DNA from: Chloroflexota bacterium
Lineage (GTDB): Bacteria > Chloroflexota > Dehalococcoidia > E44-bin15
Assembly (NCBI GenBank): GCA_015222405.1
Contig: JADFVG010000063.1
Coordinates: 1 to 15,415 of the forward strand
Direction of reading: 5' to 3'
DNA length: 15,415 bases
Part shown: positions 5,742-14,815 of the stretch, piece after piece
Position numbering within the stretch: the first letter of the stretch is position 1
Layout of the letters: the number at the start of each line of letters is the position of its first letter
Program-made: the position numbers and the translations under genes
The notes under the pieces: model-generated
Told to the model about the DNA's origin: nothing
The model's database searches: none
The model's input: only the letters and a program-made list of their open reading frames with translations

Positions 5742-6977
5742 TCATTCATAAGCCTTCACTGCACCGCTTAATCGAAAACTCGGCTCAATAGAATTTAGAA
5801 GGTCAAGATATTGTTCCAGGTAGCGCGTCAGCAGAAAGCGCTGCCTCACCGTTTCCTTCGCCTTTCGTCCCATCTGCTCCCGCAGTTCCCTGTCTTTGAT
5901 CAACTGGACAATCCTCTGCGCTGTCTCCTCTATCGAAGAAACTAGGAAACCATTAACTCCGTCCTCAATCTGGTAACGAATGCCTCCTACGTCTCCCCCG
6001 ATGACCGGAGTCCCTTTCCACATAGCCTCGGCAACTGTCAGGCCAAAGCCTTCCCGAATCGATTTCTGCAGGACAACGGCCGCACGCCGCTGGAGGGCAT
6101 TCACCAATGCCCCATCCTGACAAGTGAGGATGATGATGCGTTCTTCCCTGCTGCCCAGCAGCGATCTGTATACATCCTCACCTTCCGGGTCATCAGTGGC
6201 CACATTGCCCAGCAGCACAAGGGTACAATCCACTTCCTTTCTTGCCAGTTTGAAGGCCTGGATGACACCTTCCGGGTCTTTCCAGCGGTCGAAGCGGGAT
6301 ATTTGCACCACCAGGGGAAGGTCGGTGGGAATATTGTAATGATTGAGGCGTTCGTCTATTTCCTCTTGGCTCAACTCGCGGTTGACGATAGACAGGGGAT
6401 CTATGGCCGGCATGAAGAACAACTGCGGCGTCGCAAGTTTCTGCGCGTAGTCTTTGCTGCTTAGGATAACCGCATCATACTTTTCTACGAACGGAACTAG
6501 GTAATTCCAAAGTTCTTCGTTCGGGCGAGACAGGTCGACGTGACAGCGCCAAATCCAGGGGCCTCTCCTCCTGTAGTGATTGATCATAGGAAGGGGTTGA
6601 GGATCATGAATAATGACCACGTCGTGGTCCAAGTGGTTTCGAATTGAGTTCTCGTAGACGACTTGCTCGTAAAGCTGCATTTTCCTATCGGTCAGATTGA
6701 TCTCCCCACCTTGCAGGGCATTATGAATCTTCTTGGTCACGCTGAAGAAATCCGGGGGGCCGTGAACCACCCTCCAACCGGTCTTTATTCCCAGGCTGTT
6801 CATCAAGAGCGTCAAAGATGAGAGCAGCTGTGACACGCCACCACCGTAGTATGTCGAATTCACATTGGCCACATGGAGATCCTGTAGCGGCTTGGCTTTT
6901 TCTCTAATGCGCTCGATCGTTTCCGCTCCCACGAACTGTTCATAGTCTTCGACCTGGACGATTTCGCGATGCTTCAT
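5742..6977 (-). CDS. treT: Trehalose synthase TreT (glycosyltransferase family 4)
   Basis: TreT transfers glucose between a nucleotide sugar (ADP-, UDP- or GDP-glucose) and glucose to make trehalose, and the reaction can be reversible. The 411-residue length fits the family. The N-terminal Rossmann domain has GGGVSQLL at 45-52 and HDPQPLP at 124-130. The C-terminal domain has the donor-binding RFDRWKDP at 228-235 and the EGFGLTVAE signature at 309-317 with its two catalytic-site glutamates. There is no signal peptide, so it is cytoplasmic. The start is well fixed by AAAGGAGGT 8 nt before the ATG. It is the last gene of the minus-strand carbon block, 85 nt after galT. A related GT4 enzyme acting on another sugar cannot be excluded, but the N-terminal glycine motif and the HDPQPLP block favour TreT. 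Confidence 0.82.
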   Translation of the reverse strand: MKHREIVQVEDYEQFVGAETIERIREKAKPLQDLHVANVNSTYYGGGVSQLLSSLTLLMNSLGIKTGWRVVHGPPDFFSVTKKIHNALQGGEINLTDRKMQLYEQVVYENSIRNHLDHDVVIIHDPQPLPMINHYRRRGPWIWRCHVDLSRPNEELWNYLVPFVEKYDAVILSSKDYAQKLATPQLFFMPAIDPLSIVNRELSQEEIDERLNHYNIPTDLPLVVQISRFDRWKDPEGVIQAFKLARKEVDCTLVLLGNVATDDPEGEDVYRSLLGSREERIIILTCQDGALVNALQRRAAVVLQKSIREGFGLTVAEAMWKGTPVIGGDVGGIRYQIEDGVNGFLVSSIEETAQRIVQLIKDRELREQMGRKAKETVRQRFLLTRYLEQYLDLLNSIEPSFRLSGAVKAYE

Positions 6978-6985
6978 GATTATTT

Positions 6986-6994
6986 ACCTCCTTT
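6986..6994 (-). promoter_or_regulatory. Strong treT ribosome binding site
   Basis: AAAGGAGGT is a near-perfect anti-16S match, 8 nt before the treT ATG. It suggests that treT is translated strongly and independently of galT. Confidence 0.75.
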
Positions 6995-7004
6995 CACAAA
7001 TTCG

Positions 7005-7023
7005 CCGGCCCAGTATGGGCTGG
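7005..7023 (-). promoter_or_regulatory. Stem-loop in the galT-treT gap
   Basis: On the minus strand CCAGCCCA, loop TAC and TGGGCCGG form an 8-bp stem with one mismatch, just upstream of the treT ribosome binding site. A second small stem (CCGCC/GGCGG, 7047-7062) directly follows the galT stop. No T-runs follow, so these may mark mRNA processing or a weak block rather than termination. Confidence 0.35.
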
Positions 7024-7062
7024 TGAAGCCTGCTCTCACAACCTCTCCGCCATTCCAGGCGG

Positions 7063-8067
7063 CTATTCGACTTTCAGTTCCCGCACGAACTTGGCTGTTT
7101 CCTCAGGCAAGGCGGTATTGATGTAGATGCCAGACCCGATCTCGAATCCTGCCATCTCAGTGAGCCGGGGAATGATTCTCAGGTGCCACAGGTAGTAGTC
7201 CTTATTTTCATCCCCTGCGGGGGCAGTGTCAATAACATAGTTGAAGTCAGGGTTATTAAGCCCCCGATACAGTTTGAGCAGGGTTATCCGCAGGACATGG
7301 GCTAGATCCTCCAGGTCTTCTGCCGAAGCATTGCCAAAGCAGGCTTGATGCGCCTTGGGCACGATCCAAGTCTCAAAGGGTTGGTGGGAGGCAAAGGGGT
7401 GGAAGACCACAAATCTCTCGGTCTCCATCACTACTCGCTTGCCTATCCTGAGTTCGTGGCCTACCAGGTCGGAATGAAGGCATCGGCCAGTATTGTCATA
7501 GTAGCGGATGGCTACTTCGTATTGCATTCTGATATGTCTCGGCACTACAGGGGTGGCTACCAATTGTGAATGGGGATGCTCTAGTGAGGTACCCGCCGAT
7601 GGGCCATGGTTCTTAAAGATGATGATCAACTTTATGAAAGGCACCCGACTGAGGGCGTTATATCTTTCCTGATAGGCGAACAGAACATCCGCCACCCCGC
7701 TGTCTTCCATCAAGGCGAGGGGTTTGTTATGCACTGGGGTTTCCACAATCACCTCGTGAACCCCTACGCCATCCATGCCCAAGAAGAAGCCTTCCTCCTC
7801 CCTTCTCATGGTACTACCCTCGGGCGCGAGGGCGGGGAATTTGTTGGCAAAGGCCCTCACCCGCCAACTCTGAGTCTCGTGATCCCGGTATGAGAGGATC
7901 TCGGGCGGCGTCATGGCCTCATTGCCAGGGCAGAAGGGGCAGGAAGGCTCGAAGGCAGGTGGCTCGGCCTCGGCCTGCTGACGTACAAAATCGTGGGGCC
8001 TTTTGGCCCTTTCCCTGGCCATGATAACCCACTCTTTGGTTGTAGGATCCTGCCTTATCTCAGACAT
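7063..8067 (-). CDS. galT: Galactose-1-phosphate uridylyltransferase family protein
   Basis: GalT exchanges the UMP group between UDP-glucose and galactose 1-phosphate (Leloir pathway). The HPHSQ motif at 164-168 contains the nucleophilic His166. CPFC at 43-46 supplies zinc ligands. NHGPSAGTS at 153-161 and YLWHLRIIPR at 292-301 are typical family blocks. The length of 334 residues is normal. It lies 34 nt after xfp and 85 nt before treT on the same strand. No galactokinase or UDP-galactose 4-epimerase is in the window, and treT needs a nucleotide glucose. The enzyme may therefore serve hexose 1-phosphate/NDP-glucose exchange for trehalose or glycogen metabolism rather than galactose use. Nucleotide preference (UTP or ADP type) cannot be read from the sequence. 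Confidence 0.87.
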   Translation of the reverse strand: MSEIRQDPTTKEWVIMARERAKRPHDFVRQQAEAEPPAFEPSCPFCPGNEAMTPPEILSYRDHETQSWRVRAFANKFPALAPEGSTMRREEEGFFLGMDGVGVHEVIVETPVHNKPLALMEDSGVADVLFAYQERYNALSRVPFIKLIIIFKNHGPSAGTSLEHPHSQLVATPVVPRHIRMQYEVAIRYYDNTGRCLHSDLVGHELRIGKRVVMETERFVVFHPFASHQPFETWIVPKAHQACFGNASAEDLEDLAHVLRITLLKLYRGLNNPDFNYVIDTAPAGDENKDYYLWHLRIIPRLTEMAGFEIGSGIYINTALPEETAKFVRELKVE

Positions 8068-8101
8068 ATTCTCACCAGTGACTCAAAGTCCTCGCATCTG
8101 C

Positions 8102-10588
8102 TCATGGCTCAGGAACGATCACCCCCTGCGGGTTGGCCCGGCCATCCAGGGCCGTCACCTCTTCGGAAGCGAGGAGTTCCTCCCGGGGGATGTCGAGGAG
8201 TCGGGCGGCCTCGTTCAGGATGTGTGCCCAGGTGCAACGGTTGACGAACATCATCCCAGAGACGGTCAGTGTTCCCCCCTGGCCTGTGTAGCCTAGACAA
8301 ACGGTTTGGTCGCTGCCGGTGTTAAGCGGCTGTAGGACACCGAGGATTGTCTGAGGCCTGGTGTGAACCACAAATATACGGGCCGGTGCCGAACCGGGGT
8401 AGAGATCATCTCTTAGGTCATCTGGCGCCGCATGGCCCTGCTCGCCCTTACTGCGGGGAGCGCGAAACCGGCCGGGCTCCAGCATATAGATGACTGAGTG
8501 AGCTATATCGTGTTCGGCGAGCCGGGCCGAGGCCGCTAGCACTTGTTCCAACTGGTAGCCGCCGATGGCGGTAAGCACCAGTCGCTGCCCTGCCGTGTTG
8601 TGTCCGGCCCAGTCAAGGCGCATAGCGCCCTGTTCGAGGAGACGGGTTGCCTCTTCTGGAGTAAAGAGGTCGGGTACCGCCTCGTATTTCGCCAACACCA
8701 TCGTCCAGATCTGCCTCTGCGTTTGGTACAGGCCCCGCATAACTGCAGCAGCACTGTTGTAGTCGGCAATAAACATCACCCGTGACACATCCGACAGCTC
8801 ACCCAGCATTGCCTCTGACATGGACGGGTCCTGGTGGGACTGCTCATTCTTTGCGTTCTCCCAGACGCCGGAGGTGAGTGCGAGTGGTATAGATAGCCAG
8901 CCATGTCGAGAGAACCCCCACTCATTGCAGTGGTTGGCGAAGATGATCTCCTGGCGCACCACTCCATGCATTTTAGTGCCGAAGGCTTCATAGGTTGCAA
9001 TAAGGTTGATGCCACCCTTGTTAGCCAGGGCAGCGGAGGCTACCGCCTCCTCATTTAGAGCGGTGATCACCGCACCGTGAATATCCTCTGGGATACCAGG
9101 TTCGGGGGCGGTTACGCGGAACTTGAGTGCATCGAGGGTGCGTAGCAGCCGGTTCGAGCGCATCTCATCCGGATTACCGACGCGGGGGCGGAGGTGCGGG
9201 TTGGCCTGAACGGTTGCCAGGAACATGGCGTCTACGGCATGCATCGGAGAGGAACGTGTCCATTGAGAGAAGTCGAGCCTGTCCGCAGGCACTGGCCGTG
9301 ACACGAGATGTGGCACCTCTTCCAGTTTCACATCCCGGTGCGCCAGGGGATGGTCACGTTCCCTGGGCCGGCTGGAGGCCTCGTGATGCTGGAACTTGCC
9401 GATCTGCTCATTGAGCTCAGATAGGGGTACCCAGAGCGTGCGGGCGCTCTCATTGAAATTATGGGCAGCTCCTATATCGGTGTGGGGATTGGCCCCCAGA
9501 GGTAGACTGTGGGCCAGGTTCGTCCCCGCTCCGTAGAAGCCCGCTCCTTTGGGTGCCACGGCTATACCATACGGCAGGCGCACCGGGTATTTGTCACCTC
9601 TGGTGCGTATCGCCTCGACGGCGGCTTCTAAACGTGACTCCATCTCGAAGATGGCCCAGACGAAGGCTGCCGGGTCCCTGCCATCGAAGACAATGGGGTC
9701 GAAGCTGTGGAGCTTCAGGTGCTGTACGAACCATTCCACGCCGCCCTCCTGAGACAGGGTCGTCCTCTGGTCTATGCGACGGCCATTGTTGATCATGATG
9801 GGTGTCACAAGGCCGCAGTCGTCAGCCCGCCACCAGCGTGGCGTCCAGTCACTTCCTCTTTGCTCTTCAAAAGCGCCGTCGCTGAGGAACGTCACTAGCC
9901 GTTCCCCTGGCAATGGCATGTGGACGTACTGGAGCTCTACGAAGCCGAGGTACCCGCCCTCGGCCATGCCGCCGGCGGTATGAGCGTTTACATGGCTGCC
10001 CAGGGGCGAGTCCTGCTTGCCGTTGTCTCCCAGCCGGTAGGAATAGAAGTCGCGGACATATCTGGTGAGCCCCTCATCGGTGAGAGTGTAACGTTCGGCA
10101 TGCGCCGCTATCATGTTATCAAGCAGGAGATTTACCGTGTCTATGGCAGCCACACAGTGTCCCTGCCCCATTATCCACGAGCGCGTGTGGCCGGTGATAG
10201 CGTTGATGGCCATGTAGCCGGTGTAGGCGGGTACCATGTTGAGGACGCCACCGGTGTGCCCCTCGGGGTGGGGCTTGAAGTCGTCGGGAACCAGGTCACG
10301 GCCGTCCAGATACACGTTCCGGGCGTAGGTCTCGTGGACGGCTATCCACATGGCGGCACTGGCCACCCGGTCTGCCGCATAGAGCACGTCGAACACGGGC
10401 ACGGCGTCGCCTCTCACCCCTTGAATAGCGAGCAAATCCGCCATGGCGAAGATCCGAGCCTGTGTTTCAACCGAATGCTCTATGGGTCCGTAGCCAGCCG
10501 CCCATCGGTCCGCCGCTGGATTCCGCCTGCGATATAAGGCGATCCATTCTTCCCTCCGAATGGCTTCAGCATTCTCGCTCTGCATCAT
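8102..10588 (-). CDS. xfp: Divergent phosphoketolase (XFP family)
   Basis: Phosphoketolase splits xylulose 5-phosphate or fructose 6-phosphate with phosphate into acetyl phosphate plus glyceraldehyde 3-phosphate or erythrose 4-phosphate, using thiamine diphosphate. The 828-residue protein aligns along the whole family: GQGHC at 141-145, GSHVNA at 197-202, EGGYLGF at 210-216, then NPDEMRSNRL at 472-481, TYEAF at 532-536 and NEQSHQDP at 581-588. It is divergent: the usual VGDGEAETG cofactor motif reads LSDGAFEEQ (235-243), although the metal-binding Asp237 and Asn268 positions are kept. The start at 10588 is chosen because GGAGGAGG lies just before it; a TTG at 10600 falls inside that site and is rejected. 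The gene is 15 nt after ackA, so the acetyl phosphate producer and consumer are co-transcribed. Substrate preference is not predictable. Confidence 0.85.
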   Translation of the reverse strand: MMQSENAEAIRREEWIALYRRRNPAADRWAAGYGPIEHSVETQARIFAMADLLAIQGVRGDAVPVFDVLYAADRVASAAMWIAVHETYARNVYLDGRDLVPDDFKPHPEGHTGGVLNMVPAYTGYMAINAITGHTRSWIMGQGHCVAAIDTVNLLLDNMIAAHAERYTLTDEGLTRYVRDFYSYRLGDNGKQDSPLGSHVNAHTAGGMAEGGYLGFVELQYVHMPLPGERLVTFLSDGAFEEQRGSDWTPRWWRADDCGLVTPIMINNGRRIDQRTTLSQEGGVEWFVQHLKLHSFDPIVFDGRDPAAFVWAIFEMESRLEAAVEAIRTRGDKYPVRLPYGIAVAPKGAGFYGAGTNLAHSLPLGANPHTDIGAAHNFNESARTLWVPLSELNEQIGKFQHHEASSRPRERDHPLAHRDVKLEEVPHLVSRPVPADRLDFSQWTRSSPMHAVDAMFLATVQANPHLRPRVGNPDEMRSNRLLRTLDALKFRVTAPEPGIPEDIHGAVITALNEEAVASAALANKGGINLIATYEAFGTKMHGVVRQEIIFANHCNEWGFSRHGWLSIPLALTSGVWENAKNEQSHQDPSMSEAMLGELSDVSRVMFIADYNSAAAVMRGLYQTQRQIWTMVLAKYEAVPDLFTPEEATRLLEQGAMRLDWAGHNTAGQRLVLTAIGGYQLEQVLAASARLAEHDIAHSVIYMLEPGRFRAPRSKGEQGHAAPDDLRDDLYPGSAPARIFVVHTRPQTILGVLQPLNTGSDQTVCLGYTGQGGTLTVSGMMFVNRCTWAHILNEAARLLDIPREELLASEEVTALDGRANPQGVIVPEP

Positions 10589-10590
10589 TT

Positions 10591-10598
10591 CCTCCTCC
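10591..10598 (-). promoter_or_regulatory. xfp ribosome binding site deciding the start
   Basis: GGAGGAGG ends 2 nt before the ATG at 10588, and its upstream GGAGG part is 5 nt away. It fills most of the 15-nt gap after the ackA stop and shows that the longer reading from TTG is not the real start. Confidence 0.75.
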
Positions 10599-10603
10599 AA
10601 ATC

Positions 10604-11872
10604 CTAAATTTTTTCGTTCCCCTCCCGACGTTTGGAGGGTGGGGTCATTAATCCATGCCGGTGATGGCGCAGGCAACTAACGGTGTCACGAGCGATGACC
10701 ATTGCCTCATCCACCGGGATCACGTAGGCGTGTACACCAGCGTCGTCGACGCTGATTCGCTCCTCAACGCCTATGGCTGTAGCATTGCGATCACTGTCCA
10801 GAGTAAGCCCACACCACTCCATGCCAGAGCAGATACGGGCCCGCACGATAGGCGCGTTCTCGCCGATGCCGCCACCGAACACGACAGCATCTGCTCCGCC
10901 GAGGACAGCCATATATGCCCCAACGTACTTGCGCACCCGGTAGCAGAACATCTCCACCGCCAGAGCAGCGCTAGTGTCACCGAGGCGCTCTGCCTCTAGC
11001 AGCTCCCGCATGTCCTGGGAGCGTCCAGATACCCCAAGTAGCCCAGACCGCGTGTTTAGCCAACCCTCCACCTCCTCGACATCCACGCCTTCCCTACGAG
11101 CCAAAAAGCCTGCCAGGGACGGATCCATGTCCCCCGAACGCGTCCCCATCATCAGCCCCTCCAAGGGGGTGAACCCCATGGAGGTGTCCACTGAGCGCCC
11201 CGACTGCACCGCCGTGGCTGAGCATCCGTTGCCCAACTGCAGTGTGACCAGTCTCACCTGAGCTATGGGCGTGGAGGCGATGGCGGCATAGCGTTCAGTC
11301 ATGTAACGGTGGGCTAACCCGTGAAAGCCGTAGCGCTGGATGTTATGCTTTGCCGCCAACTCCGGAGGGATGGCGTACCGGGAAGCTTGCTCGGGCATGG
11401 TGTGATGAAAGGCGGTATCGAAGATCGCCACCATGGGTGTGCCGGTGCCGAGTGCCGCCCGGGCGGCTCGGATCCCTTGCAGCGAGGGCTCGTTGTGCAG
11501 GGGTGCCAGGTCGCTGACGGCCTCAATGGCGTCTATGACCTCATCATCGATAACAGTCGGCTCCACAAAGCGATCCCCACCGTGAACCACCCGATGCCCT
11601 ATCGCCCCCAGCCCATCAGGCTCTAGAAGACCCGAGGAGTCCAACCAACCGAGTACCCGGCGGGTCGCCTCGCCATGGTCGGCCACAGTCGCGGCTTCCT
11701 GGATGCTCTCGCCGTTCTCGGCTGTGAATTCGATAGCTCCCCAGCCACCGATCCTGTCGACGATGCCGCGGGCCAGCTTTTGCTCCTGGCCAGAGGGTGG
11801 GGCCTCACCCCACATGTCGATGAGTTGGAACTTGAGCGTTGAGCTCCCGCAGTTAATGGCGAGAACTTTCAT
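10604..11872 (-). CDS. ackA: Acetate kinase
   Basis: Acetate kinase converts acetyl phosphate and ADP to acetate and ATP. Counting from the ATG at 11872 the protein has 422 residues. It shows NCGSSTLKF at 7-15, GHRVVHGG at 92-99 with Arg94, FDTAFHHT at 151-158 with Asp152, GFHG at 182-185 with His184, GTRSGDMDP at 243-251 with Arg245, and a late GGGIGENAP nucleotide-site motif. These match the catalytic Arg/Asp/His/Arg set known from characterised acetate kinases. The frame continues 23 codons upstream, but MKVLAINCGSS is the usual N-terminus and GGGGGT precedes this ATG. The gene lies between tal-pgi and xfp, where it harvests the acetyl phosphate made by Xfp. Confidence 0.95.
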   Translation of the reverse strand: MKVLAINCGSSTLKFQLIDMWGEAPPSGQEQKLARGIVDRIGGWGAIEFTAENGESIQEAATVADHGEATRRVLGWLDSSGLLEPDGLGAIGHRVVHGGDRFVEPTVIDDEVIDAIEAVSDLAPLHNEPSLQGIRAARAALGTGTPMVAIFDTAFHHTMPEQASRYAIPPELAAKHNIQRYGFHGLAHRYMTERYAAIASTPIAQVRLVTLQLGNGCSATAVQSGRSVDTSMGFTPLEGLMMGTRSGDMDPSLAGFLARREGVDVEEVEGWLNTRSGLLGVSGRSQDMRELLEAERLGDTSAALAVEMFCYRVRKYVGAYMAVLGGADAVVFGGGIGENAPIVRARICSGMEWCGLTLDSDRNATAIGVEERISVDDAGVHAYVIPVDEAMVIARDTVSCLRHHRHGLMTPPSKRREGNEKI

Positions 11873-11974
11873 TTTATCTGACCCCCAACATGGTGACCTC
11901 AACCGTACAGCGCCTTCACCAGCCGCCCAACTCCCCCACATCCACGAACAGGACTGCGATCGTTGGAGATTTCG

Positions 11975-14815
11975 TCATCCTGCATCTCCCGCGAGAGCCG
12001 CTTCCATGGCCTGTCCCAGTGCCGCCAGTCCCTGGCCCACATCAGCCCCCAGGTGGACGTGCACCACCCGCCGCCCGTGCTTGCGCAGGGCCTCCAAGTC
12101 ACCCAACGCTTGGGCGCGCCTGAACATGCCAAAAGTGTAGGGAGCACCAGGGATGGGAGCATCTTCGATGTCATCGGCGGTCAGTTGCAGAAACAGCCCG
12201 GTGTTAGGGCCACCCTTGTGGAACTGGCCAGTGGAGTGCAGAAAGCAAGGGCCATATCCCAGGGTGGTGGCCAGACGCAGGCTATCCCGCAGGCGCAGGC
12301 GTATGGCCTGCAACGCCTGCTCTGTGGCCGGCGTCTCGGTCAGGTAAGCTTGCAAGGCGAGGTAATCGCCAGGCCGGGCCTGGGCGAAGATGGCCCTGAG
12401 CAAGTCTTTAGCGCTCTCTGCCCGCTCTGCCGCATAGAAACGCAGGGGCCCCTCGCTCAGGGTGGGAGCATGCTCGGGCAGCTTCCCAGTCTGGCGCAAC
12501 TCGTTGAGCAGGCGGTTGGTATTGTCCTTGCTCTCCTGCACATTGGGCTGGTCGAAGGGGTTGATCTCTAGGATAGCCCCGATGGTTGCGGTGGCGAGTT
12601 CCCAGCGGAAAAACTCCTGCCCCAGGTCCAAGCGATCCTCCATCTGTATTGTGACCACTGGCTGACCCACCTCTCGTAAGGCCTCTACGCCGCGCTCAAA
12701 GGCATCATTGAAATTATCCCGAAGACGAATGTGGACAAAGAGGCGATCGTCCCCGTAGACTGAGGGGTCGCCGAGCGGTTCTCCTGCCACGGGCAGGATA
12801 CCGGTGCCCCCCTTGCCGGTGCTTTCGGCCAGTAACTGCTCCAGCCACATTCCCAGCGCGGCAATAGGCTGTGGCACAAGGAACGTCACCTTGTCCCGAC
12901 CGCGGCGGGCCAGTTCCCCCATCACCGCGCCCAGGACCACGCCGTGATTATCCTGCACCTGGACGCAGGAGATGCAGGCGTGCGTCATCCGTAGAGCCCG
13001 AACCAGCAGTTCGCTGATATTAACCCCCATCAGGGCTGCCGGCACTAAGCCAAAATGTGAGAGGGCTGAATATCGCCCACCGATGTCGGGGAAGTTGCGG
13101 AAGATCCGGCGAAAGCCCCGCTCCTGGGCCAGGTTTGCTAGCGGTGTGCCGGGATCCGTGATAGCCACAAAGTTCTCCCTGGCCCGATCGCCCTTGAGAG
13201 CTTTGACCTTTGCGTAGAAATAGTCCTCGAAGGCCAGCGGCTCAGCAGTGGTACCCGACTTGCTGGCGACGATAAAGAGGGTATCCGCGATGGGTAGCTC
13301 TCGTTCGATCTTGAGAATAGTGGCCGGGTCGTTGGTGTCAAGAACGGTGAGAGGCAGGGCGTACCTGGCTGGAGCGAATGTCCGTTGGAAGACCAGCGGG
13401 GCCAAGCTGCTACCTCCCATGCCCATGTGCACTACGTGGCGAAGGCCAGCGGCCCGTGCCTCAGCGACGAAGTCGGAAAGGATATCCAGTTGCTCCTCCA
13501 TCTTCTCTGCCAGATGCAGCCAGCCCAAGCTATTGCGGATTATTGCTTGGCTCTCAGGCTCGTTTTTCCATAGACTGGAATCCTTGCGCCATAGGCGGGC
13601 ACTAAACCTAGCCTGTTCCAGGCTGATGATCCGTTCTTGGACAGCCGCTTCATAAGCGCCCAAGTTAAGCGTCTGCCGATCCAGCGGCTCTGCCAGCGCG
13701 GCGGCACACTTCTCCTCTAGCGTGGTCATGAGCCGGTCAAAAGGCACAATGAACTTGTGCACACCCTCCTTCTCCAATTGCCGCGTCACTGCCTCCAAGT
13801 CTATACCCGCCTCGGACAAGCGGTCCAGGGTACGGTGGGCCTCTTCCACAGCCTCTTCCAAGCGGGGAGCCGGGTTGCCATGATCTCGGTAGGCGTTTAG
13901 GGTCTCGAGGGGCATGGTATTAACAGTATCTGGCCCGATAAGCTCTTCCACGTACTTGACATCACTGTAGGTCGGGTTCTTGGTGCCGGTGCTGGCCCAA
14001 AGGGGCCGCTGGGTGCGCGCGCCTTGGACGGCAAGTTTGCGGAACCGCTCACTTGCAAATATCTCCTTATACATTTGGTAGGCTACCTTAGCGCTGGCAA
14101 TGGCGACATGCCCATGGAGGGTCGTAGCGATCTCGGCCTTGGCACCTCCCGCGTGCATAACTTTTTCCAGCAGAGAATCCACCAGCACGTCAATGCGACT
14201 GAGGAAGAAACTGGCTACAGATGCCGCTCGCTCCAGGGGCTTGCCCAGTGTTGCCCGAGCTTCCAGCCCGGCGATGTAAGCCTCAGTGACCTCCCGGTAG
14301 CGATCCAGGCTGAAGAGCAGAGTGACGTTGACGTTGATCCCCTCATAGGTCAGTTGCTTGATGGCTGACAGTCCCTCCCGGCTAGCAGGCACCTTGATCA
14401 GTACGTTGGGGCGATCCAGGACAGCCCACAGGCGGCGTGCCTCCGAGATGGTTCCGGTGGTGTCGTAGGCCAGATGCGGTGAGACCTCCAGGCTCACAAA
14501 CCCATCCCTGCCTTCGGTCTGGTCGTAGATGGGGCGGAAGAGGTCAGCGGTACGCTGCACGTCCTCCATGGTTAGTGCCTGGTAGATATCCTCCACGCTT
14601 GTGCCCTCTAAGGCTAACGCGCGGGTGGCGTCGTCGTAGTCGTGGCTGCCGGCGATGGCCTTCTCAAAAATGGACGGGTTCGAGGTCACCCCGCGCAGCC
14701 CATCTTCCTCTATAAGCTGCTGGAGCTCCCCTGAGGAAAGCATGCCTCGCCTAATTAAGTCCAGCCAGACGCTCTGGCTAAAGATCTGGATGTCGAGCAA
14801 CGGATTTTGTTTCAT
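11975..14815 (-). CDS. tal-pgi: Bifunctional transaldolase / glucose-6-phosphate isomerase
   Basis: This is a natural two-domain fusion of 946 residues. The transaldolase part (about 1-370) has TSNPSIF at 44-50, LIKVPAS with the Schiff-base Lys141, NVTLLFS at 163-169 and ASTGTKNP at 274-281. The isomerase part (about 400-946) has MGMGGSSLAP at 464-473, SKSGTTAEP at 518-526, GGRYSALSHFG at 579-589, LEQLLAEST around 658-666 and NPFDQPNVQESK ending at Lys763, so the catalytic residues of both halves appear intact. It interconverts glucose 6-phosphate and fructose 6-phosphate and shuffles three-carbon units among sugar phosphates. The ATG at 14815 is chosen because GGGAGG is 7 nt upstream; an ATG at 14821 is too close to it, and the frame stays open up to 14956 without support. 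A 102-nt gap separates it from ackA. Confidence 0.95.
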   Translation of the reverse strand: MKQNPLLDIQIFSQSVWLDLIRRGMLSSGELQQLIEEDGLRGVTSNPSIFEKAIAGSHDYDDATRALALEGTSVEDIYQALTMEDVQRTADLFRPIYDQTEGRDGFVSLEVSPHLAYDTTGTISEARRLWAVLDRPNVLIKVPASREGLSAIKQLTYEGINVNVTLLFSLDRYREVTEAYIAGLEARATLGKPLERAASVASFFLSRIDVLVDSLLEKVMHAGGAKAEIATTLHGHVAIASAKVAYQMYKEIFASERFRKLAVQGARTQRPLWASTGTKNPTYSDVKYVEELIGPDTVNTMPLETLNAYRDHGNPAPRLEEAVEEAHRTLDRLSEAGIDLEAVTRQLEKEGVHKFIVPFDRLMTTLEEKCAAALAEPLDRQTLNLGAYEAAVQERIISLEQARFSARLWRKDSSLWKNEPESQAIIRNSLGWLHLAEKMEEQLDILSDFVAEARAAGLRHVVHMGMGGSSLAPLVFQRTFAPARYALPLTVLDTNDPATILKIERELPIADTLFIVASKSGTTAEPLAFEDYFYAKVKALKGDRARENFVAITDPGTPLANLAQERGFRRIFRNFPDIGGRYSALSHFGLVPAALMGVNISELLVRALRMTHACISCVQVQDNHGVVLGAVMGELARRGRDKVTFLVPQPIAALGMWLEQLLAESTGKGGTGILPVAGEPLGDPSVYGDDRLFVHIRLRDNFNDAFERGVEALREVGQPVVTIQMEDRLDLGQEFFRWELATATIGAILEINPFDQPNVQESKDNTNRLLNELRQTGKLPEHAPTLSEGPLRFYAAERAESAKDLLRAIFAQARPGDYLALQAYLTETPATEQALQAIRLRLRDSLRLATTLGYGPCFLHSTGQFHKGGPNTGLFLQLTADDIEDAPIPGAPYTFGMFRRAQALGDLEALRKHGRRVVHVHLGADVGQGLAALGQAMEAALAGDAG

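Noticed and set aside
5512..5745. A 77-codon minus-strand frame just downstream of treT
   Set aside because: It starts at the end of treT, has no ribosome binding site separate from coding sequence and no recognisable features.
7047..7062. Intrinsic terminator after galT
   Set aside because: The stem is only 5 bp and no T-run follows, so read-through into treT is more likely.
9920..10537. A 205-codon open frame on the plus strand inside xfp
   Set aside because: It is antisense to a strongly supported gene, has no recognisable domain, and such long antisense frames are common in GC-rich coding DNA.
10586..10600. TTG start for xfp at 10600
   Set aside because: The TTG lies within the GGAGGAGG ribosome binding site that serves the ATG at 10588.
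11963..12571. A 202-codon plus-strand frame over the 3' end of tal-pgi
   Set aside because: It is antisense to conserved isomerase sequence, with Gln/Leu-rich low-information content and no family match.
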